From Tsukamurella pseudospumae (GTDB taxonomy: Bacteria > Actinomycetota > Actinomycetes > Mycobacteriales > Mycobacteriaceae), in NCBI RefSeq assembly GCF_001575205.1, contig NZ_LSRE01000001.1, positions 391,794 to 455,793 on the forward strand: DNA of 64,000 bases. Direction: 5' to 3'. Below the pieces are notes generated by a model. The model ran no database searches and had not been told where the DNA came from. It saw only the letters and a list, made by a program, of their open reading frames with translations. Positions 37,963 through 47,936 of the stretch are shown here, one piece after another (within the stretch, counting starts at the first letter, position 1; each line of letters starts with the position of its first letter). A program made the translations under genes and the position numbers.

Positions 37963-38982
37963 ATGATGGTCACAGCGAAGAAGCCGCTCGCCCGCTACGC
38001 GTCGCTCGCGAACTACGCCGAACTCACCCGGTCACTCGGTGGCGATCCGCAGCAGCTGCTCCGCGCCGCAGGCCTGGATCCACGCGGAATGGCGGTCCAG
38101 GACCGGTGGGTGCCGGCGGCCGCCGTCAACGACCTGCTCGAGCGCACCGCCCAGGTCACCGGACGCGACGACCTCGGCCTGCGACTGGCCGAACTACGAC
38201 GCCTCTCGCACCTCGGCCCGCTCAGCCTGGTGCTGCGCGAGGAGCCCGACGTGCGCAGCGCTCTCGAGATCCTCATCCGGCACGAGCGCATGTACAACGA
38301 GGCGCTGCACACCCGGCTCGCGGTGTCCGACGGTGTCGCCACCCTCCGCGTGGAGCTCGACCTCGACCGCCCCGCACCGGACCGGCAGGCGATCGACCTC
38401 GCCGTCGGCGTCCTCTACGGCCTGCTGCGCGAGCTCCTGGGCGGCGACTGGTCGCCGCTGTCGGTGTCGTTCGGTCATCCCCCGCCGCGGAACGCCGACA
38501 TCGTCCGCCGGATGTTCGGCGGCGCACTGCATTTCGACGCCGACCTCAACGGGATCACGCTCTACGAGCGGGACCTCGACCGCCCCACCGCGACCGCCGA
38601 CCCGCAGCTGCGGATGTACACCCGGCGTCTGCTCGACGGCGAGCCGGGCTCCGGCCAGGAGGCCACGGGCCGGATCCGCGAACTGGTCGACCTCCTGCTG
38701 CCCACCGGACGGTGCTCCGCGGAGCAGGTGGCGCGCAGCCTCGGAGTGGACCGGCGCACCGTCCACCGCTGGCTCGCGGCCGAGGGCACGACGTTCACCG
38801 AACTCGTCGACGATGTCCGGGCCGGGCTGGCACGACACCTCGTGGCCGGCAGGCGGTACTCGTTCACCGAGATCGCCGAGATCCTCGCGTTCTCCAGCCC
38901 CTCCAACTTCTCGCGGTGGTTCCGCGGCCGGTTCGACACCACGCCCCGCGCCTGGCGGCGGAACGCGGGCGACCCTCGATGA
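37963..38982 (+). CDS. AraC family transcriptional regulator
   Basis: 339 residues. The N-terminal 220 residues match the AraC-type arabinose-binding-like domain of OruR/MmsR relatives (HLGPLSLVLREEPDVRSALE). The C-terminal HTH_18 has VARSLGVDRRTVHRWLAAEG and FTEIAEILAFSSPSNFSRWF. Several start codons overlap (GTG 37957, ATG 37963, ATG 37966); the ATG at 37963 is best spaced from GACGAGG. It is divergent from the BKACE/TauD operon and probably activates it when the substrate is present. Confidence 0.9.
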   Translation: MMVTAKKPLARYASLANYAELTRSLGGDPQQLLRAAGLDPRGMAVQDRWVPAAAVNDLLERTAQVTGRDDLGLRLAELRRLSHLGPLSLVLREEPDVRSALEILIRHERMYNEALHTRLAVSDGVATLRVELDLDRPAPDRQAIDLAVGVLYGLLRELLGGDWSPLSVSFGHPPPRNADIVRRMFGGALHFDADLNGITLYERDLDRPTATADPQLRMYTRRLLDGEPGSGQEATGRIRELVDLLLPTGRCSAEQVARSLGVDRRTVHRWLAAEGTTFTELVDDVRAGLARHLVAGRRYSFTEIAEILAFSSPSNFSRWFRGRFDTTPRAWRRNAGDPR

Positions 38983-38994
38983 CCCCGCGGCGCC

Positions 38995-39573
38995 CTACCG
39001 CGTGCGAATCCGGCCCCACCAGAACATGAACAGCCCGTAGCCGAGCAGCGCCAGCGAGATCAGGCACACCCAGCCGGGCGCGAGGGTCGAGCGGAGTGCG
39101 ACGGCGAACGCCGCCGTGACGCCCGCCCAGAGCGCGATGCACAGCAGGACGACACCCACCACTGCGGCCAGCGTCCATCGATTCGTCCGCGTCCACCGGC
39201 GCTCCCAGCCGTGCGGTTCGAGGGCGCCGCGGACGAACCCGTCGATCCGGCCGGAAGGGTCCGCCAGCCATTGCCGAGTCCTCGGGTCGTACGTGAGGCT
39301 CACCCCGCCGGTCCACCGCTTCCCCACGAACCCGCCCGCCGCGACCTGAGGACCGGGCCCCACCTGCGACCAGCTCTCGTGCACCACACCGGAATCCGCC
39401 GTCATCGGCAGGGGTGCCTCGAGCCGATAGGTCCGCCGCCCCCGGTCCGGCACGACCACGACGCCGGCGTCGCCCGCGCTGCTCACGACACTGATGGAGC
39501 CGTCGTCGAGCTCGGCCACGTCGAAGCCGGCGCCGTGCGCCGCCTCGGAGAGTCTCCCCACCACCTCGTCCAT
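38995..39573 (-). CDS. Hypothetical protein with two C-terminal membrane helices
   Basis: 192 residues, family not recognised. The first 125 residues are soluble and beta-rich (GSISVVSSAGDAGVVVVPDR, GGVSLTYDPRTRQWL); the last 60 form two membrane helices (LAAVVGVVLLCIALWAGVTA and LISLALLGYGLFMFWW). The ATG at 39573 is chosen because the frame upstream is antisense to a glycosyltransferase gene. It converges with the AraC gene, 12 bases apart. Confidence 0.7.
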   Translation of the reverse strand: MDEVVGRLSEAAHGAGFDVAELDDGSISVVSSAGDAGVVVVPDRGRRTYRLEAPLPMTADSGVVHESWSQVGPGPQVAAGGFVGKRWTGGVSLTYDPRTRQWLADPSGRIDGFVRGALEPHGWERRWTRTNRWTLAAVVGVVLLCIALWAGVTAAFAVALRSTLAPGWVCLISLALLGYGLFMFWWGRIRTR

Positions 39574-39654
39574 GGTCACGAATCTAACCCGCTCGCAGCG
39601 ACCCCACAGATTCAGGACAGGATCACGGCAGCGCGGCATTCGAAACTCAGTGCC

Positions 39655-40917
39655 ATGACAACCGAGATCGCATCGGGCCCCAGGGCCACGGACGACCCCG
39701 AGAGCGCCGACATGGGCGCCTCCTCCGCCTCGACGGGCGCCGCACCCGTCCTCGACATCGTGATCCCCGTGTACAACGAGGCCCACACCCTCGCGCACTG
39801 CGTGGAGACCCTCCACGCCTACCTCGACCGCGCACTGGGCATCCCGGCCCGGATCACCATCGCAGACAACGCCAGCACCGATGACACCCTGTCCGTCGCC
39901 CGTGCCCTCGCCGGTGCGATCGACGGGGTGCGGGTGGTTCACCTCGACGCCAAGGGGCGTGGCCGCGCACTGCGCCGGGTCTGGGCGGAGTCCGACGCCC
40001 ACGTCCTGGTGTACATGGACGTCGACCTCTCGACCGACCTCAAGGCCCTGTACCCGTTGGTCGCTCCCCTGCTGTCCGGCCACAGCGACCTTGCGATCGG
40101 CACCCGCCTGGGACGCGGCGCGAAGGTGGTCCGCGGCCCCAAGCGCGAGTTCATCTCCCGCGGGTACAACCTGTTGCTGCACACCGCGCTGCGCGTGCGC
40201 TTCTCCGACGCCCAGTGCGGCTTCAAAGCGATCCGGACCGATGTCGCGCGGGAACTGCTCCCCCTCGTCGAGGACGGCGAATGGTTCTTCGACACCGAAC
40301 TGCTCGTGCTCGCCGAGCGCGCGGGCCTGCGCATCCACGAGGTCCCCGTCGACTGGACGGACGACCCCGACAGCCGGGTCGACATCGTCGACACCGTGAA
40401 GAAGGACCTGCGGGGCGTGATCCGCGTGGGGCGCGGTCTGGCCACCGGCAGCCTCCCCCTCGACGATGTCCGCCGCGCCCTCGGGCGGGAGGAACCACAG
40501 GTCGACGGGGTGCCCCGCGGCATGGTCGGCCAGCTCGCCCGGTTCGCGGTGGTCGGCGTCGCGAGCACCGTCGCCTACGCGCTGTTGTACCTGCTGCTGC
40601 ACCCCGTGATCGGGGCGCAGGCCGCCAACTTCACCGCGCTGCTCATCACCGCGGTCGGGAACATCGCCGCGAACCGCTCCTTCACCTTCGGCGTGACCGG
40701 CCGCGAGGGCGCGGCGCGGCACCACGCACAGGGACTCGTCGTCTTCCTGGTCACGTGGGCACTGACCGCGGGCAGTCTCGTCGCACTCGCGCACGTCGCG
40801 CCCCACGCGAGCCGGGAACTCCAACTGGCGGTGCTCGTGGTCGCGAATCTCGTCGCGACGGTGACCCGATTCCTGGGCATGCGTGTGATCTTCCGCTCCG
40901 CGGGCGGCGCCCCGTGA
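39655..40917 (+). CDS. GT2 polyprenyl-phosphate glycosyltransferase fused to GtrA membrane domain
   Basis: 420 residues. The GT2 domain (about 35-270) has DIVIPVYNEAHTLAHCVETL, the YMDVDLSTDL metal site and QCGFKAIR. The GtrA-like part (about 290-415) has four helices, beginning RFAVVGVASTVAYALLYLLL. Such proteins load a sugar from a nucleotide donor onto a lipid phosphate and help present it across the membrane. The GTG of the next gene overlaps its stop, and that gene encodes the kind of transferase that would use the product. Confidence 0.9.
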   Translation: MTTEIASGPRATDDPESADMGASSASTGAAPVLDIVIPVYNEAHTLAHCVETLHAYLDRALGIPARITIADNASTDDTLSVARALAGAIDGVRVVHLDAKGRGRALRRVWAESDAHVLVYMDVDLSTDLKALYPLVAPLLSGHSDLAIGTRLGRGAKVVRGPKREFISRGYNLLLHTALRVRFSDAQCGFKAIRTDVARELLPLVEDGEWFFDTELLVLAERAGLRIHEVPVDWTDDPDSRVDIVDTVKKDLRGVIRVGRGLATGSLPLDDVRRALGREEPQVDGVPRGMVGQLARFAVVGVASTVAYALLYLLLHPVIGAQAANFTALLITAVGNIAANRSFTFGVTGREGAARHHAQGLVVFLVTWALTAGSLVALAHVAPHASRELQLAVLVVANLVATVTRFLGMRVIFRSAGGAP

Positions 40918-42881
40918 CCAGGACTGCGGAACGCTGCGCGCTGGCCGTCCTCCTCGTGGGGACGGCCGTCGCCTACCTCTGGGGCCTGGGCCGGGCGGGC
41001 TGGGCGAACTCCTTCTACTCCGCGGCGGTGCAGGCCGGCACGGAGAGCTGGAAGGCGATGTTCTTCGGCAGTTCCGACGCCGCGAACTCGATCACCGTGG
41101 ACAAGCCGCCCGCCTCGCTGTGGGTCATGGAGTTCTCCACCCGGATCTTCGGCGTGAACTCGTGGGCGATGCTGGTACCCCAGGTCCTCCTCGGCGTCGC
41201 GTCGGTCGCGCTGCTGTACGCGACGGTGCGCCGGCGGTTCGGGCCCGTCGCCGGGCTCCTCGCGGGACTCCTACTGGCCGTGACCCCCGTTGCGGCCCTG
41301 ATGTTCCGGTTCAACAACCCCGACGCCCTCCTGGTGCTGCTGATGATCGCCGCGACCTGGGCGATGCTCCGCGCGGTCGAGGACGGCCGTTGGCGTTGAC
41401 TGATCGCCTGCGGCGTCCTCGTCGGGTTCGGCTTCCTCACCAAACAGCTCGCGGTGATGCTGATCGTCCCCGGACTCGCGCTCACCTACCTCGTCGCCGG
41501 TCCGCCGCGGATCGGCACGCGGATCGCGCAGCTGTTCGCCGCGGGCGCCGCGATGGTCGTCGGTGCGGGCTGGTGGCTGCTCACCGTCGAGCTGTGGCCC
41601 GCCGCGTCGCGGCCCTGGATCGGTGGCTCGCAGAACAACTCGATCCTCGAGCTGACTCTGGGCTACAACGGCCTCGGCCGGCTCAACGGCAACGAGAAGG
41701 GCAGCGTCGTGCCGGGCCGCGGCGTGGACGCATCGTCGTACCTGCCGGGCGGAACCGAGCTGCCCTCCGGGTTCGAATTCCCCGGCGGCGGCAAGGGCGG
41801 CGGCATGTGGGGCGACCCGAGCATCCTGCGGATGTTCCAGCCCGAGCAGGCCGGACAGATCGCCTGGCTCCTCCCCGCGGCGCTTCTCGCCCTTGTGCTG
41901 GTCCTCGTGCTGCGCGGCCGCGCGCCGCGGATCGATGGCGACCGCGCCGCCGTGATCGCCTGGGGCGGATGGCTGCTGGTCACGGGCATCACCTTCAGCC
42001 TCATGGCGGGCATCTTCCACGCGTACTACACGGTCGCATTGGCACCCGCGATAGCGGCGCTGGTCGCGATCGGCGTCGCCGTGGGATGGCGCGAGCGCGC
42101 GCGGCCGTGGGTCCGGGTGGCCGGCGCCCTCGCCGTCGCGGCGACCGGAGCGACCGGCTGGTACATCCTCGTCCAGACGCCGAGCTGGAATCCGTGGCTG
42201 CGCTGGCTGATCGCGGCCGCCGCGGCGATCGGGACGGTCGCGCTGCTCGCTACGCTCGTGCCCGCGGTCCGACAGGCACGGGGCCTGGTCGGCGCCATCA
42301 CCCTCGCGGCCCTCGTCACCGGGACCGCTGGGCAGGTCGCCTTCGCCGCCGAGACGATCGCGACGCCCCGGCAGGGCGCGATCGTCTCCGCCGGACCGTC
42401 GAGCGGCCACGGCTTCGGCCCGGGACGAGGCGGGAAGGACATGCCCGAGTTCGTGAAACGGTTCGCCGAGCGGTCCGGTCCGGGCGCCGACGGTGAGCGG
42501 GGGCGCGGCGGACCGTCGTTCCTGATGGGCAGTGAGCCGAGCGCGGCCCTCAAGGCCCTCCTCCTGCAGGATGCGGACCGCTACACCTGGATCGCGGCGA
42601 CCGTCGGCGCGAACAGCGCGGCCGGCCCGCAGCTGGCGACGGGCAGGCCGGTCATGCCGATCGGCGGGTTCAACGGCACCGACCCGTCGCCGACGCTCGC
42701 GCAGTTCCAGCAGTACGTGGCGGACGGGAGGATTCACTACTTCCTCGCGGAGTCCGGCGGGTTCGGCTTCGGCGGTAGCGGTTCCGGTACCGCCGCGGAG
42801 ATCCGGGCGTGGGTGGAGAAGACCTTCACCGCGCACACCGTCGACGGAACGACCGTCTACGACCTGACCGCACCGAGGTAG
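40914..42881 (+). pseudogene. GT39/YkcB-like membrane glycosyltransferase interrupted by an in-frame TGA
   Basis: A single reading frame of 655 codons with one TGA at 41397-41399. The part before has GLGRAGWANSFYSAAVQAG and SITVDKPPASLWVM, the ArnT/YkcB-type N-terminus; the part after has GFGFLTKQLAVM, NNSILELTLGYNGLGRLNG and a C-terminal soluble domain. The context reads R-W-R-stop-L-I-A-C-G, and a tryptophan (TGG) at the stop would be natural. It is either a nonsense mutation, a sequencing error or a readthrough site. The intact enzyme would move a lipid-linked sugar onto an exported acceptor. Confidence 0.85.
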
Positions 42882-42899
42882 AACACGGCTCGTCGCCGC

Positions 42900-44003
42900 T
42901 CAGAACAGGCGCTCGTCGCCGGTGTCGAAGTCCCCGCGGACCTCGATGCCGGAGGCGAGCGCCCCGGCTGGCGGAGTCAGGCCCAGGTGGTGCCACGCGG
43001 CCATGGTCGCCACGCGGCCGCGCGGCGTGCGGGCCAGCATGCCGGCGCGCACGAGGAAGGGCTCGCACACCTCCTCGACGGTGCCCGGCTCCTCGCCGAC
43101 CGCGACGGCCAGGGTCGAAACACCCACGGGCCCACCGCCGAAGCTGCGGATCAGTGCTCCGAGCACCGCGCGGTCGAGGCGGTCGAGGCCGAGCTCGTCG
43201 ACGTCGTAGACCTTGAGCGCCCCGCGCGCCACCTCGACGGTGACGACACCGTCGGCGCGGACATCGGCGAAGTCGCGGACGCGGCGCAGGAGGCGGTTCG
43301 CGATGCGGGGCGTGCCGCGGCTGCGGCTGCCGATCTCCGCCGCGGCCTCCCGCTCGATCGTGATGCCGAGGATCTTCGCGCTCCGCTCGATGACCTGGAT
43401 CAGGTCGGCCGTCTCGTAGAAGTCCATGTGCGCGGTGAAACCGAACCGGTCGCGCAGCGGACCGGTGAGCGCGCCGGACCGGGTGGTGGCGCCGACCAGG
43501 GTGAACGGCGCGACGTCGAGCGGGATGGACGTAGCGCCCGGCCCCTTGCCGACCACGACGTCCACGCGGAAGTCCTCCATGGCGAGGTAGAGCATCTCCT
43601 CGGCGGGCCGCGCCATGCGGTGGATCTCGTCGATGAACAGCACATCGCCCTCGACCAGGTTGGAGAGCATCGCCGCCAGGTCTCCCGCGCGCTCGAGCGC
43701 CGGTCCCGAGGTGACCCGCAGGGCGGTGCCGAGCTCGGCGGCGATGATCATCGCGAGGCTGGTCTTGCCCAGGCCGGGCGGGCCGGAGAGCAGGATGTGA
43801 TCCGGGGTGCCGCCGCGCAGCTTCGCGCCGTGCAGCACGAGCTGCAGCTGCTCGCGGACCTTCGGCTGGCCGATGAACTCGTCGAGGGACTTCGGCCGCA
43901 GCGACTCGGTGTCGTCCCCCGCGAGCGCCGACGGGCCCATGACGCCCTCGACATCGTCGAACTCGCTGCCGAACTCGCCGTCGACGCCCTCGTCGTACTG
44001 CAC
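42900..44003 (-). CDS. ruvB: Holliday junction branch migration ATPase RuvB
   Basis: 367 residues. [20 protein letters not shown] is Walker [19 protein letters not shown] is Walker B, and [18 protein letters not shown] is the sensor 1 region. The C-terminal winged helix has [20 protein letters not shown]. It drives branch migration as a hexamer bound to RuvA. One base separates it from ruvA, so ruvC-ruvA-ruvB form one operon. An acidic N-terminal tail of about 30 residues is typical of actinobacteria. Confidence 0.97.
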   Translation of the reverse strand: MQYDEGVDGEFGSEFDDVEGVMGPSALAGDDTESLRPKSLDEFIGQPKVREQLQLVLHGAKLRGGTPDHILLSGPPGLGKTSLAMIIAAELGTALRVTSGPALERAGDLAAMLSNLVEGDVLFIDEIHRMARPAEEMLYLAMEDFRVDVVVGKGPGATSIPLDVAPFTLVGATTRSGALTGPLRDRFGFTAHMDFYETADLIQVIERSAKILGITIEREAAAEIGSRSRGTPRIANRLLRRVRDFADVRADGVVTVEVARGALKVYDVDELGLDRLDRAVLGALIRSFGGGPVGVSTLAVAVGEEPGTVEEVCEPFLVRAGMLARTPRGRVATMAAWHHLGLTPPAGALASGIEVRGDFDTGDERLF

Positions 44004-44004
44004 G

Positions 44005-44604
44005 TCAGCCGCGTCCCAGCGACTTCAGCGCGTCGCGCAGCAGCTCGGAGACCGGCTTGCCCGCGCCCGCCTCGACCGCGGCCGCCACCGCCGGCTCGGC
44101 CTGCTTCGGCGTGAAGCCGAGCCCCTCGAGCGCGTCGATCAGCTGCTGCGCGACGCCGCCGACCGGCACCGTCGACCCCGCCGGGCCGGAGCCGTCCGAC
44201 GGTGCCGCGGAGACCTTGTCCTTGAGCTCGATGTGGATCCGCTCGGCGACCCGCTTGCCGATACCGGGGATCAGGCACAGCGTCTTGAGATCGCCGGACG
44301 CGATCGCCGTCTGCATCTGCGCCGGGTCCAACACGGCGATCGCCGCCATGGCGAGCCGGGGGCCGACCCCCTGCACCGTCTGGAGCAGGTGGAACAGCTC
44401 CTGCTGCGGGCCGTCGGTGAAGCCGTACAAGGTCTGCGAGTCCTCGCGGACCACCATCGACGTGAGCAGGAAGCCCTCACTCCCCCTGGTCAGCGTGCCG
44501 GCCGTGTTCGGGGCGACGAGGACCTTGTAGCCCACGCCGCCGCACTCGATCACGACGTGGTCCAGACCGATGTGCCGTACCTCGCCGCGCAGCGACGCGA
44601 TCAT
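44005..44604 (-). CDS. ruvA: Holliday junction-binding protein RuvA
   Basis: 199 residues. [20 protein letters not shown] is the OB-fold domain I, the helix-hairpin-helix repeats include [14 protein letters not shown] and [17 protein letters not shown], and the C-terminal domain III ([15 protein letters not shown]) contacts RuvB. It binds four-way junctions. Its ATG overlaps the ruvC stop (ATGA). Confidence 0.97.
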   Translation of the reverse strand: MIASLRGEVRHIGLDHVVIECGGVGYKVLVAPNTAGTLTRGSEGFLLTSMVVREDSQTLYGFTDGPQQELFHLLQTVQGVGPRLAMAAIAVLDPAQMQTAIASGDLKTLCLIPGIGKRVAERIHIELKDKVSAAPSDGSGPAGSTVPVGGVAQQLIDALEGLGFTPKQAEPAVAAAVEAGAGKPVSELLRDALKSLGRG

Positions 44605-45188
44605 CGCACTCCCCCCGTCACCTTCTTGGCCGCACGACGCTGCGCCGCGAGCCGCTGTTCGAACACCTTCTTCTGCTCCGCCGCCTTGCGCTCGGCCTCC
44701 GCCATCCGCGCGATCATCGGCGCCCGCCAGCTGTGGCAGACCGCCAGCGCGAGCGCGTCGGCTGCGTCCGCGGGCTCCGGCGCCTTCTGCAGGCCGAGGA
44801 TCCGCGTGATCATCGCCGTGACCTGGGCCTTGCCCGCGTTGCCGTTGCCCGTGACGGCCGCCTTGACCTCCGACGGAGTGTGGAAGTGCACGTCGATCCC
44901 CCGGCGCGCGGCCGCCAGCGCGACGACGCCACCCGCCTGCGCCGTCCCCATCGCGGTGGAGACGTTGTGCTGCGCGAACACGCGCTCGACCGCGATCACG
45001 TCCGGCTCGTGGGTGTCCATCCAGAACTCCGCGGCGGTCCACACCGCGAGCAGGCGCTCCGGCAGCGGCATCGTGGGCGGCGTGCGCACCACGTCGACGT
45101 CGAGCGCGGTGACCTTGCGGCCCAGTCCCGACTCGACCACCGACAGGCCGCAGCGCGTGAGCCCGGGGTCCACCCCCATCACCCGCAT
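44601..45188 (-). CDS. ruvC: Holliday junction resolvase RuvC
   Basis: 195 residues. [11 protein letters not shown] holds the first catalytic Asp, [12 protein letters not shown] the Glu, and [14 protein letters not shown] the final Asp pair. It cuts Holliday junctions symmetrically. The ATG at 45188 gives the standard MRVMGVDPG start. A LexA box lies 29 bases upstream, so ruvCAB should be induced by DNA damage, as in mycobacteria. The C-terminal tail is basic and 20 residues longer than E. coli RuvC. Confidence 0.96.
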   Translation of the reverse strand: MRVMGVDPGLTRCGLSVVESGLGRKVTALDVDVVRTPPTMPLPERLLAVWTAAEFWMDTHEPDVIAVERVFAQHNVSTAMGTAQAGGVVALAAARRGIDVHFHTPSEVKAAVTGNGNAGKAQVTAMITRILGLQKAPEPADAADALALAVCHSWRAPMIARMAEAERKAAEQKKVFEQRLAAQRRAAKKVTGGVR

Positions 45189-45216
45189 GACCGCACCTCC
45201 GCGCACCGTCGAACAC

Positions 45217-45232
45217 TCAAACCTTTGTTCGA
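45217..45232 (-). promoter_or_regulatory. LexA (SOS) box of ruvCAB
   Basis: On the minus strand the 16-mer TCGAACAAAGGTTTGA matches the mycobacterial SOS box TCGAAC-N4-GTTCGA with one mismatch and the correct 4-base spacer. It lies 29 bases upstream of ruvC. The M. tuberculosis ruvC orthologue is SOS-controlled, so LexA repression is well supported. Confidence 0.8.
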
Positions 45233-45281
45233 GAGTATACCCCGCGCCCAGTACGCCGGTCCGCACCAACACGCTTCCCCG

Positions 45282-45340
45282 ATTGAACACCGTTATGGAG
45301 AGCAAACCCGCAGGTCGGATTCTCCATAACGGTGTTCAAT
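45282..45340. terminator. Long perfect stem-loop downstream of the VanW gene
   Basis: Bases 45282-45301 pair perfectly with 45321-45340 (20 bp, core AACACCGTTATGGAGA) around a 19-base loop GCAAACCCGCAGGTCGGAT. It begins 11 bases past the stop of the minus-strand VanW gene and lies before the ruvC promoter, so it probably terminates the VanW transcript. No T-run. Its loop resembles that of the hairpin at 6384-6447 although the stems differ. Confidence 0.6.
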
Positions 45341-45350
45341 TCGGCTGGGG

Positions 45351-47054
45351 TCACTCGCAGATGACGGTGGGCACCGGGTCGTACTTGACGGTGCGGGTGT
45401 GGCGCGAGATCACGCTCCCGGACCGGGCGTCCGTGATCGTCCGGGTGTTGCTCGTGGTGAAGCCCGGCTGGCCGGTGCTGGCGACGCAGTGCGGGCCCTT
45501 CGGCAGCCGGATGGTCGACGGCTGGGTCGCCAGGCTGCGCGAGCCGGTGCTCGAGGACACCTCTCGGGTCTTGGTGCTCCACATCCGCACCGACACCGAC
45601 GACGCGCCGCCGCTCGCCTCGATGACGATGCCGTACGGCGTGTTGTTCGTGAATTGCAGATCGATCGCGCCCTCGAAGACCGTGGCCTCCCGCGCCTCGG
45701 GGTACCGCGAGATGTAGTAGCTGTGCTCGGTGTGGCCGGCGTCCTCGAGGCCGGCGAAGTACGCGGCGTTGTACAACGTGGTCGCGAACTGCGAGATGCC
45801 GCCGCCCACGGCCTTGTCGGGGCGCCCGTTGTTGATGATGCCCGACTCGACGTAGCCCTGCGCCGTGCCGCGAGGACCGGTGTACCCGTTCAGCGAGAAG
45901 GTCTCCCCGGGCAGGACGACCGCGCCGTTCACCTGCTGGGCGACCCGCCGGATGTTCACGCCGGACGCGTCGCTGAATCCGCCGGTCGAGAACTCGCTGA
46001 CGACCTCCCGCACGCCGAGCTCCTTCGCGCGCGCCGTGGTGAGCTTGGGCTCGACGGTCTTGAACTGCGCCGTCGCCGTGCGGCCCTGCGTGGACTGCTC
46101 GACGACGGCCTTGGACACCGCGTCGATCGTGGGGTCCCACACCACCTCGCGACCCGGGACCGCGTCGGTCACCGTCGGCGTGCCACCCGAGACGCTGAAC
46201 CCCGCGTCCTTCGGCTTCGCGACCGCCGACTCGAGCCGCGTGCCGAGCAGCTTCTTCGCGGCCTCCCGGTCGACCTTCGGCGCGAGGTTGCCGGCACCGT
46301 CGGGCCGGAAGGACAGGAACGTGCCGATGTCCGCACCGGACACGCGCCCGACGGTGCCCGCGGGCGTCTGCCCGGAGCCGTCCCGACGGAGCACGACCTC
46401 GGCGGCGACGGCCTGCGCCGCCGCTCCGGTCGCGACCTTGTGCACGGTGTCCGAGGACACGGTCGGGGTCACCTTCTCCGTGGGGAGCACGATGTCGGTG
46501 CTGTCCGGCCAGGCGGCGGCGACGGCCGCCGCGGCGTGCGCCGGGTCGATCCGGTCGCCGGCCTTGGGCTCGACGGCGACGGGCCTGCCGGACCGGTAGA
46601 CGACGGCACCGTCGGCGGCCGCCTCCGTGAGCGGGCCGCCCACCTTGGCCAGCGCCGCGTCGAACACCGCGCGGTCGATCGTGGAGGCCGGGTGCACGTG
46701 CCGCGCGCTGACGAGCCCGACCAGGTCGCGCAGCGGCGATCGCTGGTCGATCGCGCGCTGCACCGTGCCGGGCACGTCCATGGTCAGCCCGAGCTCCGCG
46801 GGCGTGAGTCGGACGGTGCCCTTGTCGGTGCGCAGCGTCACCGGCTCGGCATCCGCGCGGCGGGCCGCCTCCGTCAGACGGGCGGCCGCATCGTCCCGGC
46901 CCAGGGCGCCGAAGCCGACGCCGATGGCCGTGGCCCCGTGCACCGTCTCCGCGCGGCCCGTCTCCCAGACGGCGGCCCCGCCCGCGCCGAGCAGCAGGGC
47001 GGCCACCAGGGCGAGTGCCGGGGCACGGCGCAGCGCCGTTCGGGTGCGAGTCAC
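45351..47054 (-). CDS. VanW family cell-envelope protein
   Basis: 567 residues. A signal-anchor helix (about 10-32, ALALVAALLLGAGGAAVW) is followed by two YoaR-like putative peptidoglycan-binding repeats (GALGRDDAAARL, and GRVSGADIGTFLSF in the second). The VanW domain (about 350-500) has VNIRRVAQQVNGAVVLPGE, FSLNGYTGPR and the signature VGGGISQFATTLYNAAYFAG. It acts outside the membrane on or near peptidoglycan; its chemistry is not established. GTG 47054 is the start. Confidence 0.9.
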   Translation of the reverse strand: MTRTRTALRRAPALALVAALLLGAGGAAVWETGRAETVHGATAIGVGFGALGRDDAAARLTEAARRADAEPVTLRTDKGTVRLTPAELGLTMDVPGTVQRAIDQRSPLRDLVGLVSARHVHPASTIDRAVFDAALAKVGGPLTEAAADGAVVYRSGRPVAVEPKAGDRIDPAHAAAAVAAAWPDSTDIVLPTEKVTPTVSSDTVHKVATGAAAQAVAAEVVLRRDGSGQTPAGTVGRVSGADIGTFLSFRPDGAGNLAPKVDREAAKKLLGTRLESAVAKPKDAGFSVSGGTPTVTDAVPGREVVWDPTIDAVSKAVVEQSTQGRTATAQFKTVEPKLTTARAKELGVREVVSEFSTGGFSDASGVNIRRVAQQVNGAVVLPGETFSLNGYTGPRGTAQGYVESGIINNGRPDKAVGGGISQFATTLYNAAYFAGLEDAGHTEHSYYISRYPEAREATVFEGAIDLQFTNNTPYGIVIEASGGASSVSVRMWSTKTREVSSSTGSRSLATQPSTIRLPKGPHCVASTGQPGFTTSNTRTITDARSGSVISRHTRTVKYDPVPTVICE

Positions 47055-47135
47055 AACCTGAGAATATCCTGACGCATTATTACCGGACAGTAGACCCGAT
47101 GCGATACGTCAATCCTGTGCCCGCGGCGAGGACGA

Positions 47136-47891
47136 TCAGTCCTCCTCGAGCTCCGCCAGGACCTCGTCCGAGATGTCGACATTGGTGTAGACGTTCTGCA
47201 CGTCGTCGCTGTCCTCCAGCGCGTCGACCAGCTTGAACACCTTGCGCGCGCCGTCCACGTCGACGGGCACCTCGACCGAGGCGCGGAAGCCCGACTCCGC
47301 GGAGTCGTAATCGAAACCGGCCTCCTGCAGCGCGGTGCGCACGGCGACCAGATCGGTGGGCTCGGCGATGATCTCGAACTGCTCGCCCAGGTCGCTGATC
47401 TCCTCGGCGCCCGCGTCCAGCACAGCCATGAGCACGTCGTCCTCGGACTGGTCGTTCTTGTCGAGCGTGACGATGCCCTTGCGCGCGAACAGGTACGACA
47501 CCGAGCCCGGATCGGCCATGTTGCCGCCGTTGCGGGTCATCGCGACCCGGACCTCGCCCGCGGCGCGGTTGCGGTTGTCGGTGAGGCACTCGATGAGGAC
47601 GGCCACGCCGTTGGGCCCGTAGCCCTCGTACATGATCGTCTGCCAATCGGCGCCGCCCGCCTCCTCGCCGCCGCCGCGCTTGCGGGCGCGCTCGATGTTG
47701 TCGTTGGGGACCGACGACTTCTTCGCCTTCTGAATGGCGTCGAACAGGGTGGGGTTGCCCCCGGGATCGCTACCGCCGGTGCGCGCCGCGACCTCGATGT
47801 TCTTGATCAACTTGGCGAACAGCTTGCCGCGCTTGGCGTCGATCCCCGCCTTCTTGTGCTTGGTGGTGGCCCATTTGGAATGGCCGCTCAT
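47136..47891 (-). CDS. yebC: YebC/TACO1 family protein
   Basis: 251 residues of normal length. [20 protein letters not shown] is the near-invariant N-terminus, [20 protein letters not shown] the central motif, and [10 protein letters not shown] the end. The family has been described both as a transcriptional regulator linked to ruvCAB and as a translation factor that relieves ribosome stalling at proline runs. It lies two genes upstream of ruvC on the same strand. Confidence 0.94.
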   Translation of the reverse strand: MSGHSKWATTKHKKAGIDAKRGKLFAKLIKNIEVAARTGGSDPGGNPTLFDAIQKAKKSSVPNDNIERARKRGGGEEAGGADWQTIMYEGYGPNGVAVLIECLTDNRNRAAGEVRVAMTRNGGNMADPGSVSYLFARKGIVTLDKNDQSEDDVLMAVLDAGAEEISDLGEQFEIIAEPTDLVAVRTALQEAGFDYDSAESGFRASVEVPVDVDGARKVFKLVDALEDSDDVQNVYTNVDISDEVLAELEED

Positions 47892-47936
47892 CGATCCCTC
47901 GATTCCGTTCGGGTGCGCTGCATCAACCCTGCGAGT

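Noticed and set aside
39580..40824. Minus-strand extension upstream of the 38995-39573 gene
   Set aside because: The extra 400 codons are antisense to the GT2-GtrA gene and have no protein character; the ATG at 39573 is a better start.
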